This document shows positions 49,316 through 58,549 of a DNA stretch of 64,000 bases, one piece after another. The notes beneath the pieces were generated by a model. It searched no databases, was not told the origin of the DNA, and saw only the letters and a list, made by a program, of their open reading frames with translations. Position numbers and translations under genes: made by a program. Every line of letters begins with the position of its first letter. Within the stretch, counting starts at the first letter, position 1. The stretch comes from Lachnospiraceae bacterium (GTDB lineage Bacteria; Bacillota; Clostridia; Lachnospirales; Lachnospiraceae), in NCBI GenBank assembly GCA_021771755.1, contig JAETOL010000003.1, positions 1 through 64,000 on the forward strand, given 5' to 3'.

Positions 49316-50827
49316 ATGGGTGAAGTTATTTTAACTATGAAGGACATTGATAAGTCCTTTCCTGGAGTTCATGCTCTGGATCACGTTAATTTTGAAGTGA
49401 AACGCGGCGAAGTACATGCGCTTATGGGAGAAAACGGTGCCGGAAAGTCCACACTTATGAAGGTTCTTACCGGTATTTATCAGAAGGATTCAGGGTCTAT
49501 CGTTTACAAAGGAAAAGAGACTGAGTTCCATAACACAAGAGAAGCTCAGGATGCAGGTGTGGTAATCGTACATCAGGAGCTGAACATGGTAGGCGATCTT
49601 ACAGTTGCTCAGAACATCTTCATTGGCCGTGAGCCAAAAAAAGGATTCCGCATCGATGACAAAAAGATGATCGAAGAATCCAAGAAGCTGTTTCAGGAGC
49701 TGAACATTGAGATCGACCCAAGAGAAAAAATGCATAACCTGACAGTAGGTAAACAGCAGATGTGTGAGATCGCAAAAGCAATTTCCCACAAAGCAGAAGT
49801 TATCATCTTTGATGAGCCTTCCGCAGCTCTGACAGAAAAAGAAATCGCTGACCTGTTTGTCATTATCCGTGACCTTCGTGAAAAGGGTCTGGGAATTGTT
49901 TACATTTCCCATCGTATGGATGAGATCAAAGTCATCACAGACCGTGTAACTGTCATGCGAGACGGTGGTTATGTAGGAACTCTTATCACAAAAGACAGTA
50001 CAAAAGAAGATATCATCAACATGATGGTTGGTCGTGTTATTTATGAAGATCCGAAGCAGCACAGCATGGTTGCACCAGACGCTCCGGTAGTTCTTAAGGT
50101 GGAACACCTCAATGCCGGCAAGATGGTACAGGATGTAAGCTTTGAACTCCGCAAAGGTGAGATTCTTGGTTTCTCCGGACTTATGGGTGCGGGACGTACC
50201 GAGACAGCCAGAGCACTGTTCGGCGCAGATCCGAAACAGAGCGGAAAGATTTCCGTTATGGGCAAAGACGGACAGCTTCGTGAAGTTACGATCAACAGCC
50301 CGCAGGATGCTGTTAAATACGGTATCGGTTATCTGTCAGAGGACAGAAGAAGATATGGATGTGTTGTTCAGAAATCCTGTATCGAAAATACAACACTTGC
50401 AACTATGGAGCAGTTTACAAAAGGCTTCCTGATTGACTCAGCGAAAGAAAAAGAAGTAACTGAGAAATATATCAAAGAGCTTGCAACAAAGACTCCTACT
50501 GCAGATCAGCTTGTTGTAAACCTTTCCGGTGGTAACCAGCAGAAAGTCGTTATCGCTAAATGGCTTACAAGAGACAGTGATATCCTGATCTTCGATGAGC
50601 CGACCAGAGGTATCGACGTTGGTGCAAAAAATGAAATTTATAAACTGATGAACAAACTGGCAGCAGAAGGAAAATCGATTATCATGATCTCTTCTGAAAT
50701 GACAGAAGTTCTCCGTATGAGTGACCGTATCATCATCATGTGCGAGGGTAAAGTAACTGGAAATATTGATATTTCTGAAGCAACCCAGGAAAACATCATG
50801 GATAAGGCTACACGCAGTATTGATTAA
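49316..50827 (+). CDS. Sugar ABC transporter ATPase (two-domain)
   Basis: The 503-residue protein fuses two ABC domains, as in RbsA/MglA. The first has Walker A GENGAGKST and LTVGKQQMCEIAKA plus VIIFDEPSAAL; the second has a degenerate GLMGAGRTE and an intact LSGGNQQKVVIAKWL signature with ILIFDEPTRGID. It powers sugar uptake by the flanking permeases. It begins 20 bases after permease 1, behind GGGAGGATG. Such fused ATPases usually serve pentoses, deoxyhexoses or galactose-like substrates. Confidence 0.95.
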   Translation: MGEVILTMKDIDKSFPGVHALDHVNFEVKRGEVHALMGENGAGKSTLMKVLTGIYQKDSGSIVYKGKETEFHNTREAQDAGVVIVHQELNMVGDLTVAQNIFIGREPKKGFRIDDKKMIEESKKLFQELNIEIDPREKMHNLTVGKQQMCEIAKAISHKAEVIIFDEPSAALTEKEIADLFVIIRDLREKGLGIVYISHRMDEIKVITDRVTVMRDGGYVGTLITKDSTKEDIINMMVGRVIYEDPKQHSMVAPDAPVVLKVEHLNAGKMVQDVSFELRKGEILGFSGLMGAGRTETARALFGADPKQSGKISVMGKDGQLREVTINSPQDAVKYGIGYLSEDRRRYGCVVQKSCIENTTLATMEQFTKGFLIDSAKEKEVTEKYIKELATKTPTADQLVVNLSGGNQQKVVIAKWLTRDSDILIFDEPTRGIDVGAKNEIYKLMNKLAAEGKSIIMISSEMTEVLRMSDRIIIMCEGKVTGNIDISEATQENIMDKATRSID

Positions 50828-50838
50828 GGAGGACAGTC

Positions 50839-51819
50839 ATGACTAAGAAGAAAAAAAGTATATTAAGTGATCAGAGATTTATTGTTTTACTGGTTGTTAT
50901 TGCTCTGACAGCTATTTTCTCCTTTATGAGTAAGGAGTTCAGACAATATAACACTATGCTGAGTTTGCTGGATTTTTCATACTATGATCTTCTGATGGCA
51001 ATCGGTGTTACCTTCCCGCTTATTACCGGAGGTGTAGACCTTTCCATCGGTACTGGTATGGTATGCTACGCACTGATCGGCGGAACTCTGATAAGAAGCC
51101 ATGGCATGCCTGTTATCGTTGCTATGCTGGTTTGTGTGCTTCTCGGAGTCCTGATCGGAACCTTAAACGGTGTCCTCATCGGTGTGATGAACCTGCCGCC
51201 GTTCCTTGCAACTCTTTGTACCTGTATGATCACCCGTGGTGCCGGATCTCTTTGTACTGCTACACCATGGCCGGGTCTTACACAGGAAGGTGGATGGTTC
51301 CATTCTATCTTCAAGCTTACCATCGGTACAGGAAGAAGCGCAGATCGTTATCCGATCGGTTTCCTCTGGATGGTAATCCTGGTACTTCTGATGGAATTCG
51401 TTCTGAATCATACAAAATTCGGACGTTATACCATCGCTATCGGTTCCAACAAAGAAGCAGCAGCTCTTTCCGGAATCAACGTTAAATTCTACCATGTAAT
51501 GGTATATGTAGTATGTGGTCTTTTCACAGGTCTTGCAGCTATCGCTTACGCAGCTGTAACCCCGACCGTACAGCCTGGTACAGGTGCCGGTCTTGAGATG
51601 GATGCCATCGGCGGTGTATTCGTTGGTGGTGTTGCGGCTACCGGTGGATATGGATCTGTACTCGGAACCTTTGTTGGTATCTTTGTCATCATGCTTCTGA
51701 AAACCGGTCTTCCTTATATCGGACTTCAGGCAAACTGGCAGCAGATCATCACAGGTCTGGTTCTGATCGTTGCAGTTCTTATTGACATCATCAAAGAAAA
51801 GAAAGCAGCAGCATTATAA
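50839..51819 (+). CDS. Sugar ABC transporter permease (RbsC-like) 2
   Basis: This 326-residue permease is homologous to permease 1 (FPLITGGVDLSIGTGMV; GGVFVGGVAATGGYGSVLGTFVG). The two probably form a heterodimer with one copy of each. It starts 11 bases after the ATPase gene, after AAGGAGGAC. A short GC-rich hairpin lies between it and the binding-protein gene. Confidence 0.93.
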   Translation: MTKKKKSILSDQRFIVLLVVIALTAIFSFMSKEFRQYNTMLSLLDFSYYDLLMAIGVTFPLITGGVDLSIGTGMVCYALIGGTLIRSHGMPVIVAMLVCVLLGVLIGTLNGVLIGVMNLPPFLATLCTCMITRGAGSLCTATPWPGLTQEGGWFHSIFKLTIGTGRSADRYPIGFLWMVILVLLMEFVLNHTKFGRYTIAIGSNKEAAALSGINVKFYHVMVYVVCGLFTGLAAIAYAAVTPTVQPGTGAGLEMDAIGGVFVGGVAATGGYGSVLGTFVGIFVIMLLKTGLPYIGLQANWQQIITGLVLIVAVLIDIIKEKKAAAL

Positions 51820-51849
51820 GCATCCATTTATTATCCAAGTATGAGAACT

Positions 51850-51869
51850 GTCAGGCGATTACGCCTGAC
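51850..51869 (+). other. GC-rich hairpin before the binding-protein gene
   Basis: GTCAGGCG (51850-51857) pairs with CGCCTGAC (51862-51869) around ATTA, without a following T run. Hairpins here often protect or process mRNA so the binding protein is made in excess over the membrane parts. Confidence 0.65.
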
Positions 51870-51919
51870 GGATCATCATAAACCAAAAACTATATAATTT
51901 TTAAGGAGGAAGCAGTACA

Positions 51920-53044
51920 ATGACAATCAAAAAATTAGTAGCATTAGGTCTTTCCGCAGCAATGGTAGCATCTATGACAGCAGCTCCTGTTTTCGCAGCA
52001 GAGGAAGCAGATCCGGCAGCTCAGTTCGAGGGACTGAAAGCAAACGAAGCTTATGAGTTCCCGATGATGGTTAAATCCTTCCAGTCTACATACTGGCAGG
52101 CAGCAGTTGAAGGTATGCAGAAAGCAGCTGATGAGCTGGGCGTTACTTTCACACCACAGGGACCAAACAGTGAGTCTGATATCGCTGACCAGGTTAACAT
52201 GATCAACACAGCTATCGCAGCTAAACCGGTTGGTATGGGTCTTGCAGCATGCGATACTTCTTCTGTAACAGAAGCTCTTCAGAAATGTGTAGATGACGGA
52301 ATCCCGGTAGTAACATTTGATACTGGTGTTTCTGATGCTCCGGAAGGATCTGTAGTAGCAGAAGTTGTTACAGATAACGCTCAGGCTGGTTCTGTAGCAG
52401 CTGAGAATATGTATGCAGCAATCAAAGACGTTATCGCTAACGCTGAGGGACAGGTTATCATCGGTGAGATCAACCAGGATGCTACCGCTCAGAACATTCA
52501 GCTTCGTGGCGCTGGATTCATCAACAAAATGATCGAACTCATCAAAGCTGATGGCAAAACTGTAGCAGTTGCAGGTAACGAGTTCTATGTAAACGCAGCA
52601 GAAGGTGCTGACGCTGAAGAAGCTGATGCAGACGTTGTTATCCAGGTTGCAGTTCCGGCACAGACAACTGTAGAGCTTTGCTCCACAGAGGCTCAGGCTA
52701 TTCTTTCCAAAGAAAACTGCATCGCTGTTTTCGGTTCTAACCAGGTTGCAGCAGAGGGTGTTCTTGCAGCTAACGCTAACCTGAACGTTCTTGGTTCTGA
52801 CGCAGCAGCAGGCGATGTTATCGGTGTTGGTTTCGACGCTGGTTCTATCATCAAAGCAGCTGTACAGGATGGCACATTCCTTGGTGCTGTTACACAGTCT
52901 CCTCTTATGATGGGATACTATGCAATCTACGCTCTGACAGCAGCAGCTAACGGCGATGAAGTAGAAGACGTTCCGACAGCTGGTTACTGGTATGATTCCA
53001 CAAACATGGAAGACGAGAGCATCGCTCCAAACCTTTATGACTAA
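51920..53044 (+). CDS. Sugar ABC transporter substrate-binding protein
   Basis: The 374-residue RbsB-like binding protein has a signal peptide (MTIKKLVALGLSAAMVASMT) with signal peptidase I-type cleavage after APVFA. It has no lipobox cysteine, although binding proteins of Gram-positive bacteria are normally lipoproteins. The mature part contains FPMMVKSFQSTYWQAAVEGM and later NEFYVNAAEGAD. Use of a few codons (GCA, GTT, GAA) is strongly biased, consistent with high expression, and AAGGAGGAAG is a strong ribosome site. The ligand is unknown: galactitol/tagatose (upstream operon) or fucose/rhamnose (downstream genes). Confidence 0.92.
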   Translation: MTIKKLVALGLSAAMVASMTAAPVFAAEEADPAAQFEGLKANEAYEFPMMVKSFQSTYWQAAVEGMQKAADELGVTFTPQGPNSESDIADQVNMINTAIAAKPVGMGLAACDTSSVTEALQKCVDDGIPVVTFDTGVSDAPEGSVVAEVVTDNAQAGSVAAENMYAAIKDVIANAEGQVIIGEINQDATAQNIQLRGAGFINKMIELIKADGKTVAVAGNEFYVNAAEGADAEEADADVVIQVAVPAQTTVELCSTEAQAILSKENCIAVFGSNQVAAEGVLAANANLNVLGSDAAAGDVIGVGFDAGSIIKAAVQDGTFLGAVTQSPLMMGYYAIYALTAAANGDEVEDVPTAGYWYDSTNMEDESIAPNLYD

Positions 53045-53078
53045 TCTTTTAGCCATATAGTTTTACAACATATTCACT

Positions 53079-53111
53079 ATATCCCCAGAGGAACACTCTG
53101 GGGATATTTTA
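53079..53111 (+). terminator. Terminator of the first sugar ABC operon
   Basis: ATATCCCCAGAG (53079-53090) pairs perfectly with CTCTGGGGATAT (53096-53107) around GAACA, followed by TTTT. Confidence 0.93.
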
Positions 53112-53160
53112 GATTAGCAGTAAGAATGAATGGCATGTACTGCAAATAAGGACACTTTTT

Positions 53161-53213
53161 TTGACAAACAAGGTTCTTCCGACTTGAATAGATTTCGTGT
53201 AATATGATATTAT
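53161..53213 (+). promoter_or_regulatory. Probable promoter of the rhamnulokinase gene
   Basis: Possible -35 boxes are TTGACA (53161-53166) and TTGAAT (53184-53189); TATTAT (53208-53213) is 18 bases from the latter. Two overlapping promoters or a regulated one are possible. Confidence 0.45.
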
Positions 53214-53295
53214 CAAATATGGAAGAACCAATAAATACAGCGGATTGCACAAAAAATCCCTGTATGAAAATCTTACATATTTAGGAGGATTAACA

Positions 53296-54699
53296 ATGGC
53301 AACATATTATCTGGCAGTAGACATCGGAGCATCCAGCGGACGTCATATTCTGGGACATATGGAAGATGGAAAGATGATCCTGGAAGAAGTTTATCGTTTT
53401 GAAAATGGAATGGTAAAAAAAGGAGATGAGCTTTGCTGGGAATTTGACCGCCTGTTTAAAGAGGTGATCAATGGACTGAAAAAATGCAAAGAGATCGGTA
53501 AAATTCCGGTAAGCATGGGTGTGGATACCTGGGGTGTTGACTTTGTTCTTCTGGACAAAGACGGCAACGTTCTTGGAAATACCGTAGGATATCGTGACAG
53601 CCGTACAGAAGGCATGGATCAAGAAGTTTACAAAGTAATCTCTCAGGAAGATCTCTATGCAAGAACTGGTATTCAGAAGGCAATCTACAACACGATCTAT
53701 CAGCTGATGTCTGTTAAGACAAAACATCCGGAATATCTGGAGCAGGCAGAAACTCTTCTTCATGTACCGGATTATTTCCATTATCTCCTTACCGGCGTAA
53801 AATCCTGTGAATACACAGAAGCAACTACAAGTCAGCTGGTAAGCCCTGCTACAAAGGACTGGGATTTTGAACTGATCGACAAGCTTGGATATCCAAGAAA
53901 AATTTTCCAGAAACTGATCATGCCTGGAACAAGCATCGGACATTTCTCTGAGGCTGTGAAAAATGAAGTAGGATTTGATCTTGAAGTAGTTGCTCCGGCA
54001 ACTCATGATACTGGTTCTGCTGTTCTTGCAGTACCGGCAAACGATGATGACTTTATCTATATCAGTTCTGGAACATGGTCCCTGATGGGTCTGGAAAGAG
54101 AAACTGCAGACTGCTCCAAAGAGAGCTGTGCACTGAACCTTACAAATGAAGGTGGATATGCAGGCCGTTTCCGTTATCTGAAAAATATCATGGGACTTTG
54201 GATGATCCAGTCTGTACGTCATGAGATCAATGACAAATACGGATTTGCGGAAATCTGCGCAATGGCAGAGGAAGCAAAGGATTTCCCATCCAGAGTAGAT
54301 GCAAATGACGAGTGCTTCCTGGCACCGGCAAATATGACTGAGGAAGTGAAAGATTATTGCCGCAGAACCGGACAGAAGGTTCCGGAGACTCTCGGTGAGA
54401 TTGCAACTGTGATTTATACCAGCCTTGCAGAATGTTATGCAAAAACTGCAAAAGAACTGGAGGAGATCACAGGAAGAACCTATAGCCGCATTCATGTGGT
54501 AGGCGGCGGTTCCAATGCAGGATACCTCAATGAGCTTACTGCAAAGGCTACCGGCAAAGAGGTTCATGCAGGCCCGGGAGAAGCAACTGCTATTGGTAAT
54601 ATCACTGCCCAGATGTTGAAGGCAAAGGAATTTAAAACAATCGAAGAAGCGAGAACAGTAATCCACGAGTCCTTCAATATTAAAATTTATCACGCATAA
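53296..54699 (+). CDS. rhaB: Rhamnulokinase-type FGGY kinase
   Basis: The 467-residue kinase matches RhaB: AVDIGASSGRHI (ATP site), MGVDTWGVDFVLLD, RDSRTEGMDQEV, YISSGTWSLMGLE and VVGGGSNAGYLNELTA. It phosphorylates L-rhamnulose at C1, and related enzymes accept L-fuculose, which differs little. The window has fucose isomerase, mutarotase and aldolase but no separate FucK, so this kinase may serve both sugars. I start at the ATG at 53296 after TAGGAGGATT; the longer frame back to 53245 is unlikely. The isomerase at 54724 is 24 bases downstream. Confidence 0.9.
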   Translation: MATYYLAVDIGASSGRHILGHMEDGKMILEEVYRFENGMVKKGDELCWEFDRLFKEVINGLKKCKEIGKIPVSMGVDTWGVDFVLLDKDGNVLGNTVGYRDSRTEGMDQEVYKVISQEDLYARTGIQKAIYNTIYQLMSVKTKHPEYLEQAETLLHVPDYFHYLLTGVKSCEYTEATTSQLVSPATKDWDFELIDKLGYPRKIFQKLIMPGTSIGHFSEAVKNEVGFDLEVVAPATHDTGSAVLAVPANDDDFIYISSGTWSLMGLERETADCSKESCALNLTNEGGYAGRFRYLKNIMGLWMIQSVRHEINDKYGFAEICAMAEEAKDFPSRVDANDECFLAPANMTEEVKDYCRRTGQKVPETLGEIATVIYTSLAECYAKTAKELEEITGRTYSRIHVVGGGSNAGYLNELTAKATGKEVHAGPGEATAIGNITAQMLKAKEFKTIEEARTVIHESFNIKIYHA

Positions 54700-54723
54700 T
54701 TTACATTAATTGGAGGTTTTATC

Positions 54724-56142
54724 ATGTTAGTAAACACAAAGGCAAAAGTTGGTGTATTTTCAATTGCATTGGGAGCATATCTTCCGCAGTTTCCATCTCT
54801 GGTACCGGAATTTGAAGCGCAGTATGATGCATTCAAAAAAACAATTCCGGATACAGTAGAGATTGTTGACGGCGGAATGGTTACAACCAAAGAGCAGGCA
54901 ATGGAAGCTGGGGATAAATTTCGTTCCGCAGATGTAGATCTTGTATTTCTGCAGATGCTGACTTATGCAACCTCATACAACATGCTTCCGGCGATTCGAG
55001 ATCTGGATGTGCCGGTAGTACTGGTAAATGTTCAGAAACTGAAAGCTCTTGACTATGAACATACCGACATTGCCTCCTGGCTGGGAGAAGGATATGCATG
55101 CGGCGCCGTAGGCGAGGCAGTGGCAGATCTTGAGAGAGCCGGAAAGAGACATGCAGTAATCACCGGTGTGGTAGAAGGCGGAGATCCGGCTGTTCAGGCA
55201 GAGATCGAAGACTGGTGCAAAGCGGCTCAGGTCAGAAGAAGATTTCGTGATACGAATATTGCGCAGATCGGCAGACCTTATCCAGGTATGATGGATCTGT
55301 ATATTGATGAGACAAACCTCTACAACAGAATGTTCCTTTATACAAAACAGTTTGACTGGGAAAAAATGTGGGCGATTGCAGATGATATCACAGATGAAGA
55401 GGCTATCCGTGCAAAAGCACAGGATATTCTGGATACATTTGAGATTGAAGGCGGCGGCACGATTGAAAAAGTATGGGATATGGCAAAATATGTAGTTGCC
55501 TTTGAGCAGTGGGTCAAAGATGAAAAGCTGGGAATGATTGCTTCTCACTATGATGGATTTGCCCAGGGTAAGGCGGGTGTCCTTGACAGCATGCTGATAC
55601 CGGCATTTTCCATGCTGATCAAACAGGGAACTGCATGTGCGGTAGAAGGAGATATGAAGGTTGCCATGGCAATGAGTATCCTGAAGACAATTTCCGGAAC
55701 GGGACAGCTTTCTGAGATGTATTCCATTGATTTCAATGATGATATCTGTATCATTGGTCATTCAGGAAGCGGAGATGCAGACATCTCTGACAAGAAGCCT
55801 ACCATGAAGATTGTAAAAGTATTCCATGGAAAAACAGGAGGCGGATATCTGACTCAGTTTTATCCTTATACTGGCCCGGTTACTTATCTTGCAATCACAC
55901 AGGATAAAGATGGTCACTTTAAGTTTGTAGTGGCGGAAGGTGTGAATGAAGAAGGTCCGATTCTTTCCTTTGGAGATACCAACATGAGAACACGGTTTAC
56001 CTGTGGCGCAAGAGAATTTGTAAACCGCTGGAGCGAAGCCGGCCCTACTCATCATATGGCAGCTGCTACAGGCAGACATATTGATACAATCCTGAAAGTT
56101 GCAAAAATTTTCAACGTACCGGTTGAAATTGTAACAAGATAA
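54724..56142 (+). CDS. L-fucose/L-arabinose isomerase-family protein
   Basis: The 472-residue protein belongs to the fucose/arabinose isomerase fold: KVGVFSIALGAYLPQFPSLV at the start, FLQMLTYATSYNMLPAIRDLDVPVVLVNVQ, and the late GHSGSGDADISDKKP and HHMAAATGRH histidines that may bind metal. It is neither FucI (598 residues) nor a classical RhaA. Coupled to a RhaB-type kinase, it is a good candidate for the isomerase acting before it, for example on L-rhamnose or another deoxy or pentose sugar. The ATG follows TGGAGG. A terminator ends the pair. Confidence 0.85.
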   Translation: MLVNTKAKVGVFSIALGAYLPQFPSLVPEFEAQYDAFKKTIPDTVEIVDGGMVTTKEQAMEAGDKFRSADVDLVFLQMLTYATSYNMLPAIRDLDVPVVLVNVQKLKALDYEHTDIASWLGEGYACGAVGEAVADLERAGKRHAVITGVVEGGDPAVQAEIEDWCKAAQVRRRFRDTNIAQIGRPYPGMMDLYIDETNLYNRMFLYTKQFDWEKMWAIADDITDEEAIRAKAQDILDTFEIEGGGTIEKVWDMAKYVVAFEQWVKDEKLGMIASHYDGFAQGKAGVLDSMLIPAFSMLIKQGTACAVEGDMKVAMAMSILKTISGTGQLSEMYSIDFNDDICIIGHSGSGDADISDKKPTMKIVKVFHGKTGGGYLTQFYPYTGPVTYLAITQDKDGHFKFVVAEGVNEEGPILSFGDTNMRTRFTCGAREFVNRWSEAGPTHHMAAATGRHIDTILKVAKIFNVPVEIVTR

Positions 56143-56183
56143 AGGGATGTAAATTGTCAGTTTTATAAATTTATACATATTCA

Positions 56184-56227
56184 AAAAAAACACTCCGGAA
56201 CCCTTTGTGGTTTCGGAGTGTTTTTCT
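56184..56227. terminator. Bidirectional terminator between isomerase and DUF3783 genes
   Basis: AACACTCCGGAACC pairs with GGTTTCGGAGTGTT (one G-T pair) around CTTTGT, with A runs before and T runs after, serving both converging transcripts. Confidence 0.92.
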
Positions 56228-56240
56228 AAAGAAAAATGGT

Positions 56241-56672
56241 TCAGTCTTTTTTCATTGCCTGATGTTCGGCTGTCAGTTCTTTGTGAAGTTCCAGGGAATT
56301 CCAATGAGTGGTGACAGGAGTCAGAACAGACTTTAAGGCCACTGATTCCAGACCATTATCCCGGAAGAACTGCAGGAAGGCATTCAGCTGTGTACTGGAA
56401 AAATCTTTCATCACCATCATTTCATCAGAAAAGCTTTCTCCCATATTAAAACGAGGACAGGGCTCGAAGCCGGGCAGACCAAAAAGATATCCCAGCGGAT
56501 GAAGAAAATCTACAGGTGTTACTTCACGTATATCCACGCCGCTTTTTTGCAGATATCTGCGAATTTTATGGGTACGTTCCTCATTTTGAAAATTATAAAG
56601 AAGAATTACGGGGGGAGGGGGATACCCTCCGGGAATAGAAGTGTCCAAATTTAAAAAATTCATAGTATCCAT
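56241..56672 (-). CDS. DUF3783 family protein
   Basis: This 143-residue soluble protein matches DUF3783, of unknown function. After a short N-terminus with PGGYPPPPVILLYNF, the fold proceeds IRRYLQKSGVDIREVTPVDF and ends with KSVLTPVTTHWNSLELHKEL, the strongest family block. The ATG at 56672 follows AACAGGAGGAATT on its strand. It lies 62 bases downstream of the second YesM kinase gene on the same strand and might be its transcript's last gene. Confidence 0.85.
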   Translation of the reverse strand: MDTMNFLNLDTSIPGGYPPPPVILLYNFQNEERTHKIRRYLQKSGVDIREVTPVDFLHPLGYLFGLPGFEPCPRFNMGESFSDEMMVMKDFSSTQLNAFLQFFRDNGLESVALKSVLTPVTTHWNSLELHKELTAEHQAMKKD

Positions 56673-56734
56673 AACAATTCCTCCTGTTTTTTATAGAATG
56701 TTATTTTGTTTCAAAGAACCATGCCATCTGGATG

Positions 56735-58549
56735 TTATTTTCTTGCAGGGAGGCGGATCTGTACTTCGGTTCCCTGTCCCTGCTGACTGGTATAAGAAAG
56801 TCCGTAGCTGCTGCCATAAAGGATCTGAAGTCTGCGGTGTGTGTTGTATACGGCGATATTTGTTCCTTTTCCTGAACCAGCTCCTGAACCGGATATGATA
56901 TCAGAAAGCTTGTCCGGAGGGATTCCTACTCCATCATCGGAGATCAGTAGAACAACATCCTGATCCTCCATCCATCCTGTCAGTACGATAGTTCCGGATT
57001 TGCTGTCTTTTTCCAGGATTCCGTGAAGAACAGAATTCTCGATCACCGGCTGCAGGGTCAGTTTTGGAATCTGATATTCGGTCAGTTCATCTGGAATATC
57101 TGAAATGAAAGAAATATTGTCGTGGTAACGCATATTCTGGATCTGAAGATAGATTGAAACATGCTCTTCTTCATCTCCAATGGTACTGATACTGTTTTTT
57201 CGGCTTAATGTCAGTTTATAAAAACGTGACAATTTTTGGACAGCGCTTGAAATTTCAGAAGTCTGTCCCTGAAGAGCCATCCAGTTGATCATATCCATGG
57301 TGTTATAAAGAAAATGAGGATTGATCTGTGCCTGGAGAGAATTAAATTCTGCGATCCGAAGCTCCTCAGCAGATTTTCTCTGATCTTCCATCAACTGTTC
57401 CATTTTTCGGGTCATATAGTTGTAGGTATCGATCAGATCACCTACCTCGTCATGATAAATAGGACTGTCCATGGGAATCGGAGTTCCATGTCGGATCTGA
57501 TTCATCTGGCTGATGATAGAAGATAAGCGATTGGTTACGGAATGCGCCAGGGAATGTGCCATAAGGAAAGTAAGGAACAACATTCCAAGATAGACCAGGA
57601 TGTACTGCAGCATCAGAAGGTTTCCCTGATGGATCAGCGCATCAGCAGGGAGCACAGTTACCATAAACCAGCCGGGATGCCGGATATTATAAAAGCCTGC
57701 ATAAAATTTCTGACCAAGGATTTCTCTTTCGATAAATCCGTTGGAGGCCATAAAGGAATCCTGGATCACAGCGTAATCCAGATAATAAACGCCTGCACCA
57801 GAGCTGTCAGAGGAAGCAACGATCGCTTCACGGTCATTGATAATATAGGAAATACTTCCTTTTATCGTAAGATTATCTTTGAGCACCTCTGTAAGATGAT
57901 TGGTGGAGGAGTAGAGTGCGATATAGGCAGGATAGGCTGTTCCATGGTAATAAAAAGTTGTGGATGTGATATATGCCATATCCCCGAAGGTGTTTTTTTC
58001 ACGCTCTCCAAGATAAAAAGGAGGGCAGTAAAGCTCTGCGTTTCCGGTTCCCTGAAAAATACCGTACCAGTAGGTTCCCTGGGCCAGACTCATGGGAACA
58101 AAATAATCGTTGGTCAGTTCATCCTGGAACAGACTGAAGGAATCAGAAGGGAAGTCCATGTAAATCTGAAGTCCGGTGATCGTGTTCCCATCAATAAGAG
58201 AGGCTGTTTTTTCGCAGAATTCTCTTGCCTCAGCAGGGGCGAGAAAAAACTGGGACGGAGAGTTTACTGGTTTGTGGAACAGCGTTTTGTAAAAGTCCAG
58301 TTCTGTGATCTGCTTATAAGTATCCAGAATCTTTTGGATATTATTTTCGATCAAAGGAGCAGTCTGTGCAGAAGCATCCTGTTCCTGACGTATGGTATCA
58401 GAAATAACCATGTTATAAAAACGGCCATAAAAAAGAATAGCGATCATCAAAGCTGGAACGGTGACGGCGATCATCAGTACGATGGTGATCTTGGTCTGAA
58501 GCTTCAGATCCCCATAAGACTGACGGAGTTTTTTTAACAGAATGATCAT
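56735..58549 (-). CDS. YesM-type sensor histidine kinase 2
   Basis: The 604-residue membrane kinase has transmembrane helices at about 20-45 and 310-335, an extracellular dCache-like sensor, a HAMP-like linker, the phosphorylated His in QINPHFLYNTMDMINW, the N box PVIENSVLHGIL and SDDGVGIPPDKL. It overlaps the response regulator gene by four bases. Unlike the first set (45354), no anchored binding protein is linked. It is divergent from the second sugar ABC operon (60298), its likely target. Confidence 0.93.
   Translation of the reverse strand: MIILLKKLRQSYGDLKLQTKITIVLMIAVTVPALMIAILFYGRFYNMVISDTIRQEQDASAQTAPLIENNIQKILDTYKQITELDFYKTLFHKPVNSPSQFFLAPAEAREFCEKTASLIDGNTITGLQIYMDFPSDSFSLFQDELTNDYFVPMSLAQGTYWYGIFQGTGNAELYCPPFYLGEREKNTFGDMAYITSTTFYYHGTAYPAYIALYSSTNHLTEVLKDNLTIKGSISYIINDREAIVASSDSSGAGVYYLDYAVIQDSFMASNGFIEREILGQKFYAGFYNIRHPGWFMVTVLPADALIHQGNLLMLQYILVYLGMLFLTFLMAHSLAHSVTNRLSSIISQMNQIRHGTPIPMDSPIYHDEVGDLIDTYNYMTRKMEQLMEDQRKSAEELRIAEFNSLQAQINPHFLYNTMDMINWMALQGQTSEISSAVQKLSRFYKLTLSRKNSISTIGDEEEHVSIYLQIQNMRYHDNISFISDIPDELTEYQIPKLTLQPVIENSVLHGILEKDSKSGTIVLTGWMEDQDVVLLISDDGVGIPPDKLSDIISGSGAGSGKGTNIAVYNTHRRLQILYGSSYGLSYTSQQGQGTEVQIRLPARK

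Noticed and set aside
51944-54693. Minus-strand open frames of 370 and 467 codons opposite the binding protein and rhamnulokinase genes.
   Set aside because: Same shadow effect; no start signal, no recognisable domain, and the plus-strand genes are certain.
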